Assembly (NCBI GenBank): GCA_964354155.1
Contig: CAYGYG010000038.1
Span: forward strand, 1-26,266
Length of the DNA: 26,266 nucleotides
Direction: 5' to 3'
Source: CAYGYG01 sp964354155
Lineage (GTDB): Bacteria; Hydrothermota; Tepidihabitantia; SM23-42; CAYGYG01
Position 1 is the first letter of the stretch. The number at the start of each line of letters is the position of its first letter. Below the pieces are notes generated by a model that was not told where the DNA came from, made no database searches, and saw nothing but the letters and a program-made list of their open reading frames with translations. Positions 8,452 through 15,581 of the stretch are shown here, in pieces. The translations under genes and the position numbers were made by a program.

Positions 8452-9257
8452 CTGGGAAATTGATCGGCGAAGGTCTCGACTTTGAACGAGCCCTTCAGTC
8501 TCGTCATCAGGGCGTTGAGCACTTCACGCCGGCGCGGGTCGCCGATGACCCGTTCCCGGATATAGTCCCGGACTTCAGAGTAGTCGACGTTATCCTTGAC
8601 CTTCTTCCGGTCGAGCATCTTGACAATCAGGAAGGAGCCGTCGGGGGCGGCGATGACCGGCGAAACCTCTCCGACCTTCATCCGGAAAACGATTTCTTCG
8701 ATATCGCCGAAGAAATTACCGCGGGTGAAGTAGTCGGTGATGCCGGTGGGGTTGCGGTCGCGGAGGATTGATTTCTCACGGGCCAGTTTCACAAAATCAG
8801 CGCCCGCCTTGATCTCCTCCAGAGTCTTGTCGGCATCGAGTTGTGTGGCCAGGACGAGCTGGCTCACCTTGACCGCGTAGAGAAACTCTTCCTTATGCTG
8901 GTCAAAGTACCGGCGGGTCTCGTCTTCGGTGACGGTGATCTTGCTGAACTCGCGGAGCTTGAGGGCTTCAGCCAGAATCCGTTTGGTGTAGACGTCAATC
9001 AACAGCTGCACCGAGTCTTCCTTGTCGATGCCCAGCCGCCTGGCTTCAAGACAGAGCATCTCGTTTTCCGCCCAGCTACGAAGAAAATTCTCGATGTCGT
9101 TGCCCGTCATCATTTTGCGGTATTCGGCCGGGATCTGTAACGTGACCTCCTCGGCGGTCAGGGTTGAACCGTCAACCTGCGCCAGCGGTTTCCCCTGCTT
9201 CCTCGGACAGCCGACCAGAGCCAGACCGACGACGAATGCGATCAATAGCTTCTTCAT
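8448..9257 (-). CDS. Parvulin-type PPIase lipoprotein
   Basis: 269 residues with a lipoprotein signal peptide (MKKLLIAFVVGLALVGC, lipidated Cys at 17). It has a SurA-type N-terminal region (LAQVDGSTLTAEEV) and one PPIC domain (~120-235: VKVSQLVLATQ, FVKLAREKS, FFGDIEEIVFRMKVGEVSPVI, GSFLIVKML). It probably acts in the periplasm, anchored to a membrane, as a foldase like PrsA or SurA. It overlaps both neighbours by 4 bp. Its rotamase domain is more divergent than that of the SurA-like gene downstream, so isomerase activity is uncertain. Confidence 0.85.
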   Translation of the reverse strand: MKKLLIAFVVGLALVGCPRKQGKPLAQVDGSTLTAEEVTLQIPAEYRKMMTGNDIENFLRSWAENEMLCLEARRLGIDKEDSVQLLIDVYTKRILAEALKLREFSKITVTEDETRRYFDQHKEEFLYAVKVSQLVLATQLDADKTLEEIKAGADFVKLAREKSILRDRNPTGITDYFTRGNFFGDIEEIVFRMKVGEVSPVIAAPDGSFLIVKMLDRKKVKDNVDYSEVRDYIRERVIGDPRRREVLNALMTRLKGSFKVETFADQFPR

Positions 9258-10528
9258 TTGCTCTCCTTCAGGTACTTCTCGACTACGGGCTGGTTGATTT
9301 CGATCGGATACTTGCCGGCGAGCGCGGCGGTCACCTCATCCTGGACCTTCTTTATGTTCTGCTCGTACAATATCGTCCAGATCTCACCAACGGCGTCTTT
9401 ATAAGGCTTCTTGAGTTCCGGCTTGTGATCCTGGTAGTACTGCTCCATCTCCATGGTGTCGACCGTGACCCGGGCGAGAATCTGCTGGTCATAGAACTTC
9501 TGACTCAACAGCTCACCGAGACCATCCTGTACCTTGGCGACGTAGTCGGGCTTGCGGTTCAAGTTGCGCCGTACCGCCTCATCGTAGAGGAGGTCGGTCT
9601 GAAGCTCGCGCTGGACCAGGATCTTGGGGTCAAAGCCGTACAGGTCATAAAGCCGCTTCACCGCGGGCCGGAGCGTGCTCACACGCACAACTTTCGTCTT
9701 ATACTTCTTAACCACCCATTCGTCGAGGGCCCCGGGGGCAAGCAGGGAGTCGTCTTTGGCGATGACTTCGAGTCCTTCGGGATTGTATTCGATGGCCGCT
9801 CTTTCGAAAATCCAATCGATGAATTCGCGGGCCAGTTTGTTCTTGCGTTCGGTTTCGAGCCGCTGGGCAAGCTGATCCTGTATTTGGTCAAAGGGCGGGA
9901 GGTCGACGGTCTTATGTTCGATCATCCGGACCAGGTAGTACTTGTTCTGGTGGGGGAAAGGCCGCGTGATACCGCCGGCCGGCAGATCCTTGATGCGCCG
10001 GTGGATTTCCGGGTCCAGCGCTTGAACCGGCAGGACGCCGATTCTGCCTCCGTACATTTTGGAATTCTCGTCGGTCGAATACTTGACGGCAAGCGTCTCA
10101 AAGGGAACACTGTCGGCAATCTGGGCCCAGACTTCCTTGGCGACGGCATCGGTTTCAACGACGATTTGAGCCAGTTCGTACTGGTCTTTGAGCTTGTCGT
10201 AAACATCCTTTATTTCGCCGGGCGTTGCCTTCGCCTTCTTGGTCACGACCTCGTCGTAGAGGAAGTCAAGCAGCAGGCTTTTCTCAAATGTTTCCAACCC
10301 GAGGATAACGGCGGAGTCTTTCTCCATCCCCAGGGCTTTCCCCTCAAGGGCGAACAGCTTCTTCTGGACCATTTCGTCAAGGCGGGTCCGGTCGATTAGA
10401 GAATCGCCGTACTTTGTCTTATAGTCAGAGTAGTACGTTACCGCCGTACCGGCTTTGAACAGGACCTCGGATGATTTCTCGCGGCAGCCGAGGGAGATAA
10501 TTATCATCGCTAACAGCATCTTCTTCAT
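9254..10528 (-). CDS. Parvulin-type PPIase lipoprotein, first gene of the envelope operon
   Basis: 424 residues from the ATG at 10528, preceded by an ideal Shine-Dalgarno (AAGGAGG, 8 nt upstream); a longer in-frame start at 10573 is rejected because it lies upstream of that site. The signal peptide has a lipobox (MKKMLLAMIIISLGC, Cys15). A parvulin domain covers ~120-225 (ELAQIVVETD, FETLAVKYSTDENS, GGRIGVLP, RPFPHQNKYYLVRMIEHK). The C-terminal half is a SurA/PrsA-like helical region ending KYPIEINQPVVEKYLKESK. Together with the next two genes it forms a trio of periplasmic foldases upstream of ftsEX. Confidence 0.85.
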   Translation of the reverse strand: MKKMLLAMIIISLGCREKSSEVLFKAGTAVTYYSDYKTKYGDSLIDRTRLDEMVQKKLFALEGKALGMEKDSAVILGLETFEKSLLLDFLYDEVVTKKAKATPGEIKDVYDKLKDQYELAQIVVETDAVAKEVWAQIADSVPFETLAVKYSTDENSKMYGGRIGVLPVQALDPEIHRRIKDLPAGGITRPFPHQNKYYLVRMIEHKTVDLPPFDQIQDQLAQRLETERKNKLAREFIDWIFERAAIEYNPEGLEVIAKDDSLLAPGALDEWVVKKYKTKVVRVSTLRPAVKRLYDLYGFDPKILVQRELQTDLLYDEAVRRNLNRKPDYVAKVQDGLGELLSQKFYDQQILARVTVDTMEMEQYYQDHKPELKKPYKDAVGEIWTILYEQNIKKVQDEVTAALAGKYPIEINQPVVEKYLKESK

Positions 10529-10642
10529 TGTTTTGCCTCCTTGTCTTCTGGTGCGGCTAAAAAAATACGCCATCGACTATTTTCCCTTAAGCCGAAGTCG
10601 CTTTGCCAATCGGCCGATGGCAGAGAGTGGCGTGCTTTGAAC

Positions 10643-10670
10643 ATTTTAGTCAGTATCGGGCATTAGTCAA
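10643..10670 (-). promoter_or_regulatory. Promoter of the PPIase-pdxA-ftsEX-envC-holB operon
   Basis: Read on the (-) strand: -35 TTGACT (10670-10665), 16-nt spacer, -10 TAAAAT (10648-10643). The start codon at 10528 is ~110 nt downstream, so the leader is long for this window. It is divergent from the promoter at 10694-10721. Confidence 0.7.
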
Positions 10671-10693
10671 CGCCTAATTGCGGTTTTTTGCCC

Positions 10694-10721
10694 TTGACAT
10701 TTTTTACGATTAGCATATAAT
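10694..10721 (+). promoter_or_regulatory. Consensus sigma-70 promoter for zapB-like/zapA/6S RNA
   Basis: A perfect -35 TTGACA (10694-10699), 16-nt spacer and a perfect -10 TATAAT (10716-10721). Transcription should begin near 10728. It lies back-to-back with the (-) operon promoter and is the strongest-looking promoter in the window, which fits a unit containing 6S RNA. Confidence 0.85.
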
Positions 10722-10746
10722 GAGCGAAGTTTGCGAGTTTTCTGAA

Positions 10747-10765
10747 CCATGCACTCGAAGCATGG
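10747..10765 (+). promoter_or_regulatory. Hairpin in the zapB-like leader
   Basis: A perfect 6-bp stem, CCATGC (10747-10752) with GCATGG (10760-10765), and a 7-nt loop. It sits 8 nt before the GGAG ribosome-binding site in the ~58-nt leader. It could affect translation or mRNA stability; no known motif is recognised. Confidence 0.4.
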
Positions 10766-10785
10766 AATCGATTGGAGTTTTCTCT

Positions 10786-10977
10786 ATGGATGAGTTTGAC
10801 AAATTAGAAGAGAGAATCGAGAAGATGCTATCGCTGATTACCGAGTTGAAGGAGCGATTAGGTGTCCTGGAGTCAGACAATCGCAAGCTCTTTGAGATCA
10901 AGTCTGAAGTTCTAAGGCGAGTCGATTCGATCGTCAAGAAGCTGGATTCTTTGCCGGATAACGGTCAGGGAGCCTAA
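10786..10977 (+). CDS. Small coiled-coil protein, ZapB-like
   Basis: 63 residues from the ATG at 10786, which has GGAG 8 nt upstream. Longer starts at 10720 and 10762 are rejected: the first overlaps the -10 box and the second has no ribosome-binding site. The whole protein is a charged heptad coiled coil (LEERIEKMLSLITELKERLGVLE...). Position directly upstream of zapA matches the common zapB-zapA pair of division factors. Homology cannot be proved from a short coiled coil, so the name is by context. Confidence 0.7.
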   Translation: MDEFDKLEERIEKMLSLITELKERLGVLESDNRKLFEIKSEVLRRVDSIVKKLDSLPDNGQGA

Positions 10978-11262
10978 GTGGACAAGACGGAAGTCGTGCA
11001 AATTTTTGGCAGTGAATACCGCGTCAAAGCGGACGTGAATGGTGAGCGGATCAAGAAGATTGCCGATATTGTGGATGAGCGGATGAAAGAGGTTCACAAG
11101 AATTTCCCCGTTCCCTCAACCACAAAGATCGCCGTGTTAGCCTTTTTGAATTTCGTGGATGAGTACCTGATGAAATTGGATGAACACGAGAAGAAAGAAG
11201 CAGTACTCGAAGAGAAGATCAATTCGCTCATTGAAAGCATTGACAAGCATTTGAAAACTTAG
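10978..11262 (+). CDS. zapA: Cell division protein ZapA
   Basis: 94 residues from a GTG that abuts the previous stop codon; GGGAG lies just upstream. The N-terminal part (IFGSEYRVKADVNGERIKKIADIVDERMKEV) matches the ZapA beta-hairpin and helix family block, and the C-terminal half is a coiled coil. ZapA bundles FtsZ filaments at the Z-ring. It is followed after 5 bp by the 6S RNA, an order seen in many bacteria (zapA-ssrS). Confidence 0.92.
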   Translation: MDKTEVVQIFGSEYRVKADVNGERIKKIADIVDERMKEVHKNFPVPSTTKIAVLAFLNFVDEYLMKLDEHEKKEAVLEEKINSLIESIDKHLKT

Positions 11263-11267
11263 GCTTT

Positions 11268-11435
11268 CCCTGCCGTGCTCGTGATAGGTATTTAGTCTTG
11301 AGCCAACACCCACGATGAGGGAGCCGGGTTCGTTCACCTCATGCCCTAACGGGCGCCAGGAGGTTTACGACAGGCACCCACTTTTTATCTGGGTTCAAAG
11401 ACTTTTATCTACACGGCACAGTGCAGGGATTTTTA
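11268..11435 (+). ncRNA. ssrS: 6S RNA, regulator of sigma-70 RNA polymerase
   Basis: The ends form a long irregular closing helix: CCCTGC (11268-11273) with GCAGGG (11423-11428), then GTGC (11275-11278) with GCAC, then GTG with CAC, separated by small bulges as in 6S RNA. The internal text TTGAGCCAACACCC is typical of the 6S central region. The RNA ends with ATTTTTATTTG, a T-run after the closing stem. It immediately follows zapA, the classic location. 6S RNA mimics an open promoter and sequesters the housekeeping RNA polymerase. There is no separate promoter, so it is probably processed from the zapB-zapA transcript. Confidence 0.85.
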
Positions 11436-11481
11436 TTTGTAAGAAAGATGCAAACGGATGGAGCATGATTCAAACGGGAAA

Positions 11482-11592
11482 GCAGGCAAGCCTGGGATGC
11501 GTTTCCACGAATGTGTCTCCCTCAGGGACCTCTGGTCGGAGAGGGAAGTGGCGAATTCAGCCGGTAACGCCCGGGACAAGCCTTGCGTCTGC
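11482..11592 (+). other. Second structured RNA element in the rny leader, overlapping an interspersed repeat
   Basis: A nested set of helices closes the whole segment: GCAG/CTGC (11482-11485 with 11589-11592), GCAAG/CTTGC (11486-11490 with 11582-11586), CCTGG/CCGGG (11491-11495 with 11571-11575), GCGTT/AACGC (11499-11503 with 11566-11570), CCAC/GTGG (11505-11508 with 11548-11551), TCCCTC/GAGGGA (11518-11523 with 11541-11546) and GACC/GGTC (11527-11530 with 11534-11537). It matches no riboswitch I know. The 22 bases at 11505-11526 recur near ftsE, so a mobile palindromic element is as likely as a functional RNA. The rest of the 11436-11645 interval shows nothing clear. Confidence 0.5.
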
Positions 11593-11645
11593 AGTCAGTT
11601 CAAACTGTTTGGATCGGCGATGTTTTGATCGGAAACGGAGGAGTC

Positions 11646-13205
11646 ATGTCGATATTGATGATTTTGGGCGGGATTGGTATCTGTGCCTTGTTCTTTTTTC
11701 TCGGGATTTATGTTAATCAAAAACTGAGTGAGGCCAAGCTGGTTTCGAGCGAGAAGCTGGCCCAGAAGATCATTCAGGAAGCCCAGAAAGAAGCTGAAAA
11801 CTACAAGAAGTCGGCCTCGATTGCGGTCAAAGAGGAATGGTATGAAGAGAAGTTGAAATTCGAGAAGGAGACCGTCATCAAACGCAAAGACCTGGAACGG
11901 ATTGAGAAGCGGTTGACCGAGAAAGAGGTTACGCTTGAGCGGCGGCATACCCTGTTGCTCGACAAGGAGCGGGAGCTGGTGACAAAGGAGAAGAACCTTG
12001 GCACCAAGGAAAAGATCGTGCGGGTCAAGGCCGAGCGCTTAGACCAGCTCATCAAGGAGCAGAACGAGCGCCTCGAGAAGATCTCGATCATAAGTCCCCA
12101 GGAAGCCAAGATCGAACTGCTGAAGAATCTGGAGGCTGAAGTCCGCAACGAAGCGGCGACCTACATCAAGGACATCCGCGACCGGGCCAAAGACGAAGCC
12201 AAGAAGCACGCGACTGAGGTGATTGCCCAGGCGGTCCAGCGCTGTGCCACGGCGCTGGTCGTTGATTCGACGATATCGGTCGTGGCATTGCCGGGTGATG
12301 ACATGAAAGGGCGCATCATCGGCCGTGAGGGCCGCAACATCAGGACGTTCGAGAACCTAACCGGCGTTGAAGTCATTATCGACGACACGCCGGGAGCGGT
12401 TTCGCTCTCTTCGTTCGACCCGATCCGGCGCGAGATCGCCCGGATTGCAATGGAGCGGCTGATTGCCGACTCGCGAATTCACCCGGCCCGCATTGAAGAG
12501 GTGGTGGGCAAGGTCAAGGATGAGATGGACGAGATCATTGCCGCGGGCGGGGAAGAGGCGGTGCTGGAACTGGGGATTATCGGGCTCAATTCCGAACTCG
12601 TCCGGTACGTCGGCAAGATGAAATACCGGACCAGTTACGGGCAGAACTTGCTGCAGCACTCAAAAGAAGTTGCCTACCTGGCCGGCCTGATGGCCCAGGA
12701 GCTGGAGCTGGAGGTGGCGACGGCCAAACGCGCCGGACTGCTGCACGATCTCGGCAAAGTGGCCGGCATCAACCTCGAAGGCTCCCATGCCCAGATCGGC
12801 GCGGATATCGCCCGACGGTACGGTGAGTCTGACATCGTCGCCAATGCCGTGGCGGCTCACCATGAGGAAGTGCCGCCCGGCTCGCTTTTCGCGGTGCTGG
12901 TCGAAGCGGCCGACGCCCTGTCCGGGTCAAGGCCGGGCGCGCGGCGCGAGAGCATTGAGGCCTACATCAAGCGGCTTGAGAACCTCGAGGCGATTGCCAA
13001 CTCGTTCGACGGCGTGGAGAAGGCGTTCGCGATCCAGGCGGGCCGGGAGATCAGGATCGTGGTTGAACCGGAGAAGATCAGTGATTTCCAGGCTCAGGAA
13101 CTCGCGACATCGACGGCGAAAAAGATCGAGCAGGAGTTGCAGTACCCGGGTCAGATAAAAGTCACCGTGATCCGCGAAACCCGGGCGGTCGAGTTTGCGA
13201 AGTAA
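11646..13205 (+). CDS. rny: Ribonuclease Y
   Basis: 519 residues from the ATG at 11646, preceded by GGAGG; an upstream in-frame ATG at 11583 is rejected because it lies within the structured leader and lacks a ribosome-binding site. Order: an N-terminal membrane anchor (ILMILGGIGICALFFFLGIYV), a long coiled coil (~30-190), a KH domain (MKGRIIGREGRNIRTFE), and an HD domain (LLQHSKEVAYLAGL ... AGLLHDLGKV; AVAAHHEEV). RNase Y is a membrane-bound endoribonuclease that starts mRNA decay. The downstream palindromic region (13206-13300) may end or stabilise the transcript. Confidence 0.96.
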   Translation: MSILMILGGIGICALFFFLGIYVNQKLSEAKLVSSEKLAQKIIQEAQKEAENYKKSASIAVKEEWYEEKLKFEKETVIKRKDLERIEKRLTEKEVTLERRHTLLLDKERELVTKEKNLGTKEKIVRVKAERLDQLIKEQNERLEKISIISPQEAKIELLKNLEAEVRNEAATYIKDIRDRAKDEAKKHATEVIAQAVQRCATALVVDSTISVVALPGDDMKGRIIGREGRNIRTFENLTGVEVIIDDTPGAVSLSSFDPIRREIARIAMERLIADSRIHPARIEEVVGKVKDEMDEIIAAGGEEAVLELGIIGLNSELVRYVGKMKYRTSYGQNLLQHSKEVAYLAGLMAQELELEVATAKRAGLLHDLGKVAGINLEGSHAQIGADIARRYGESDIVANAVAAHHEEVPPGSLFAVLVEAADALSGSRPGARRESIEAYIKRLENLEAIANSFDGVEKAFAIQAGREIRIVVEPEKISDFQAQELATSTAKKIEQELQYPGQIKVTVIRETRAVEFAK

Positions 13206-13300
13206 CAAGGCAACGAGGGACTGTCTCCCTCGACAAGCTCGGGACGAAACGCCGGTATGGGCTGACAGTTCCGTAGGGAGACCGTCTCTTCCCGGCTCGG
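13206..13300. repeat. Palindromic repeat after rny
   Basis: GACTGTCTCCCT (13219-13230) pairs with AGGGAGACCGTC (13275-13286) with one mismatch. An alternative pairing joins GGGACTGTC (13217-13225) and GACAGTTCC (13264-13272) through one G-T pair. The inner text TCGACAAGCTCGGGAC resembles a short repeat widespread in environmental genomes. TGTCTCCCTC is shared with the repeats at 6277 and 11514. Confidence 0.6.
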
Positions 13301-13312
13301 TCGGTTTTCATC

Positions 13313-13340
13313 TTGACAAATACACGTAGTTATGTATAAT
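13313..13340 (+). promoter_or_regulatory. Consensus promoter of the small secreted protein gene
   Basis: -35 TTGACA (13313-13318), 16-nt spacer, -10 TATAAT (13335-13340). The predicted start near 13347 leaves an ~11-nt leader that begins at the GGAGG ribosome-binding site (13349-13353). Confidence 0.85.
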
Positions 13341-13357
13341 GGCAGCATGGAGGACAC

Positions 13358-13705
13358 ATGAAGAAGATAAGCATGGTAGTTCTTTTCTGTTTCGTTTTCA
13401 CTCTGCTGGCGGCACCGGCCCTCAACGCACAGCGCGGTCCCCAGAAGCCTGAGCGCGGCGGCTGTGTATCATGCCTTGTAGGGATGTTTCACCTTCCTTA
13501 CAACTATGGCCTTTTGTACAACGAAGGGTATAAACTTAATATTCTCCGAATGTACATTGGCCCGATGATAATTACAGCCTTTTTCTTCGAAATAGTGGAC
13601 CTCGTTGATGCTTTTGCTGGCAAGACGCTGACTGAACTCGAAATCAGTAAGAATCTTCGTGACCACGAGTTCAAAGCCTGGCACAAATACCAGGCCGAGC
13701 AGTAG
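13358..13705 (+). CDS. Small exported protein of unknown function
   Basis: 115 residues. The ATG has GGAGG 4 nt upstream and its own perfect promoter. A signal peptide is evident (MKKISMVVLFCFVFTLLAAPALNAQ, cleavage after LNA). The mature part starts RGPQKPERGGCVSCLVG with a CVSC pair, has a hydrophobic stretch IGPMIITAFFFEIVDLVDAF that could be a membrane helix, and ends in a charged amphipathic tail. I do not recognise the family. The CXXC pair could bind metal or form a disulfide, but no thioredoxin-like context is visible. It stands alone as a monocistron: a palindromic repeat lies upstream and a strong hairpin downstream. A membrane or periplasmic location is likely. Confidence 0.8.
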   Translation: MKKISMVVLFCFVFTLLAAPALNAQRGPQKPERGGCVSCLVGMFHLPYNYGLLYNEGYKLNILRMYIGPMIITAFFFEIVDLVDAFAGKTLTELEISKNLRDHEFKAWHKYQAEQ

Positions 13706-13728
13706 TAATCCGCCGGAAGGCAGACACA

Positions 13729-13750
13729 AGGGGGGCAGCTTTGCCCCCCT
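13729..13750 (+). terminator. Strong GC hairpin after the small secreted gene
   Basis: AGGGGGGC (13729-13736) pairs perfectly with GCCCCCCT (13743-13750), loop AGCTTT. It is followed by GTCTCTCTC rather than a T-run, so termination efficiency is uncertain. It lies 16 bp before the phosphomannomutase start codon, which has no Shine-Dalgarno. Confidence 0.5.
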
Positions 13751-13766
13751 GTCTCTCTCAAATACC

Positions 13767-15146
13767 ATGTCTGACCACCTGAATCCCGACATCTTCAGGG
13801 AATACGATATCCGAGGCTTGGCCGACGTCGACTTGACCGACGAGAAAGTGAAGTGGCTGGGCCGCGCCCTGGGCACGTACTTCCGGTCCCAGGAAACGAC
13901 GCACGTGCTGGTCGGACGCGATGTTCGGCTCAGCTCAACGAGGATTCTCAAGGCGCTGACCAATGGACTGCTCGCAAGCGGTATCAACATCACCAACCTG
14001 GGCGTGGTACCCACGCCGGTGTTCTATTTCGGCCTCTTCCACCAGAACATCCCGGCCGGAGTAATGATTACGGCGAGCCACAATCCCAAGGAGTTCAACG
14101 GCTTCAAGGTAGCGGTCGACAAGACAACTATCTACGGCGCGGCGATTCAGAAGTTGCGGGCGATTGCCGAGAAAGGGGATTTTGTCGCCGGCCCGCCGGC
14201 CCAGATGGATCAATCCAACCTTATTATTCCCTACGTCGGCGTGCTGGCGGAGAAGGTCAAGCTGAAACGTAAACTGAAAGTTGCCTTCGACCCGGGCAAC
14301 GGGACGGTTGGTCCGGTTATCGACAAACTGTGCAAGGCAATCGGCATCGAAGCCGTCATCATCAATCTCGAACCCGATGGCAATTTCCCCAATCACTTGC
14401 CGGACCCGACGGTGCCGGAGTATATGGAGGAACTGGCGGGCGTGGTTTTATCCGAGAAGCTCGACTTGGGTATCGGTTTTGACGGCGACGGCGATCGGAT
14501 CGGGGTCATCGATGAGAAGGGGAAAATGATCTGGGGGGACACTTTGCTGGCGATTTTGGCCAAGAAGGTTCTGAAGGCTCGGCCCGGCGCCAAGGTGGTT
14601 TTCGAAGTGAAATGCTCGGAGGGTCTAAGCGAATTCATCAAGGCCAACGGCGGGGTGCCCCTGATGTACAAGACCGGTCATTCGCTGATTAAGGCCAAGA
14701 TGAAGGAAGAGCAGGCGCCGATTGCCGGCGAGATGTCGGGCCATATCTTCATTGCCGACAACTACTACGGCTACGACGATGCCCTTTTTGCGGCGTTGCG
14801 GCTTCTTGAACTGCTCAGTGAATCAAGTCGCCCATTGAGTCGGCTGGCCGCTGAAGTCCCCACGTACTGCTCGACGCCCGAGATCCGTGTGCCCTGCCCG
14901 GACGGTGAGAAATTCGCCGTGACCAGGCGGCTGCGCGACCATTTTGCCGGCCGGTACCCGGTTATCGACATCGATGGCGTCCGGGTGAAGTTCGCCGACG
15001 GCTGGGGACTCGTGCGTGCTTCCAATACCCAACCCGTCCTCGTGATGAGATTCGAGGCCAAGACCGAGAAGAGACTCCGCGAGATACGACAGGAGTTCGA
15101 TTCTGCCCTTAAACAATACTCGACCGGTGGGGCGTGCCGGTTATGA
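13767..15146 (+). CDS. Phosphomannomutase/phosphoglucomutase
   Basis: 459 residues of the alpha-D-phosphohexomutase family. The start MSDHLNPDIFREYDIRG is canonical; an upstream in-frame start at 13659 would run through the previous gene and the hairpin and is rejected. Visible sites are the phosphoserine loop GVMITASHNPKEFNGFK, the Mg2+ loop GFDGDGDRIG, the sugar loop GEMSGHIF and the phosphate-binding VRASNTQPVL. It interconverts hexose 1- and 6-phosphates for polysaccharide, LPS or nucleotide-sugar synthesis. Motifs cannot decide between mannose and glucose. No good ribosome-binding site precedes the ATG. It overlaps the next gene by ATGA. Confidence 0.93.
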   Translation: MSDHLNPDIFREYDIRGLADVDLTDEKVKWLGRALGTYFRSQETTHVLVGRDVRLSSTRILKALTNGLLASGINITNLGVVPTPVFYFGLFHQNIPAGVMITASHNPKEFNGFKVAVDKTTIYGAAIQKLRAIAEKGDFVAGPPAQMDQSNLIIPYVGVLAEKVKLKRKLKVAFDPGNGTVGPVIDKLCKAIGIEAVIINLEPDGNFPNHLPDPTVPEYMEELAGVVLSEKLDLGIGFDGDGDRIGVIDEKGKMIWGDTLLAILAKKVLKARPGAKVVFEVKCSEGLSEFIKANGGVPLMYKTGHSLIKAKMKEEQAPIAGEMSGHIFIADNYYGYDDALFAALRLLELLSESSRPLSRLAAEVPTYCSTPEIRVPCPDGEKFAVTRRLRDHFAGRYPVIDIDGVRVKFADGWGLVRASNTQPVLVMRFEAKTEKRLREIRQEFDSALKQYSTGGACRL

Positions 15147-15580
15147 TCAGCGAACTGCTCGTGCCGGAGCGGGTCATCCTGGACCTTGAGACAGCCACCC
15201 GCGAGGAGGCGCTCGGGCGGTTAATCAACACCTTCCGTTTAGAAAAGCCGGAACCGGTATTGACACAAATCCTCGACCGGGAATCATTGATGACCACCGG
15301 GCTGGGCCGGGGTTTTGCCGTGCCCCGGGCTCCCTGCGGCGAGCTTTCGTTCCCGGCGGCGGCGCTGGCCGTGCTCAGGAAGGGCGTTGGATACTCCAGT
15401 CTTGACGGTGCGCCGGTGAAAGTGATTCTCCTTCTGTTGTTTCCACCCGACTATCGTGCGTACTCGTCCTGCATGGGGGCGGCACTCGGTCTTTTCAGTC
15501 AAGAGATGGTGCGGACTAGAATGCCCCAATTCAATTCCGGGCGCGACTTGATTGCTTTCATAAAGGAGAAGGAGTCGTAG
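15143..15580 (+). CDS. Degenerate PTS EIIA (PtsN-type) domain protein lacking the active His
   Basis: 145 residues from the ATG overlapping the previous stop (ATGA); a GTG at 15134 is also in frame. The fold matches EIIA of the fructose/nitrogen class: ISELLVPERVILDLETATREEALGRL at the start, then ILDRESLMTTGLGRGFAVPRA, where phosphorylated members have a His after the Pro (AIPHA). Here that residue is Arg62. The later blocks (VILLLLFPP, LGLFSQEMVR) also fit. Without the His the protein cannot accept phosphate in the usual way, so a regulatory or binding role is more likely. No EI, HPr or permease is encoded nearby. Confidence 0.75.
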   Translation: MISELLVPERVILDLETATREEALGRLINTFRLEKPEPVLTQILDRESLMTTGLGRGFAVPRAPCGELSFPAAALAVLRKGVGYSSLDGAPVKVILLLLFPPDYRAYSSCMGAALGLFSQEMVRTRMPQFNSGRDLIAFIKEKES

Positions 15581-15581
15581 C

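Noticed and set aside
9164..10399. 411-codon open frame on the + strand
   Set aside because: It is antisense to two PPIase lipoproteins with signal peptides and ribosome-binding sites, and has no recognisable domain.
10720..10785. Upstream ATG codons for the ZapB-like protein
   Set aside because: The ATG at 10720 overlaps the -10 box and would lie before the transcript start; the ATG at 10762 is inside the leader hairpin without a ribosome-binding site.
11583..11645. N-terminal extension of RNase Y
   Set aside because: The ATG at 11646 has a good ribosome-binding site and gives the usual membrane-anchor start.
13659..13766. N-terminal extension of the phosphohexomutase
   Set aside because: The extra residues are low-complexity, overlap the previous gene and span a strong hairpin; the family start is at 13767.
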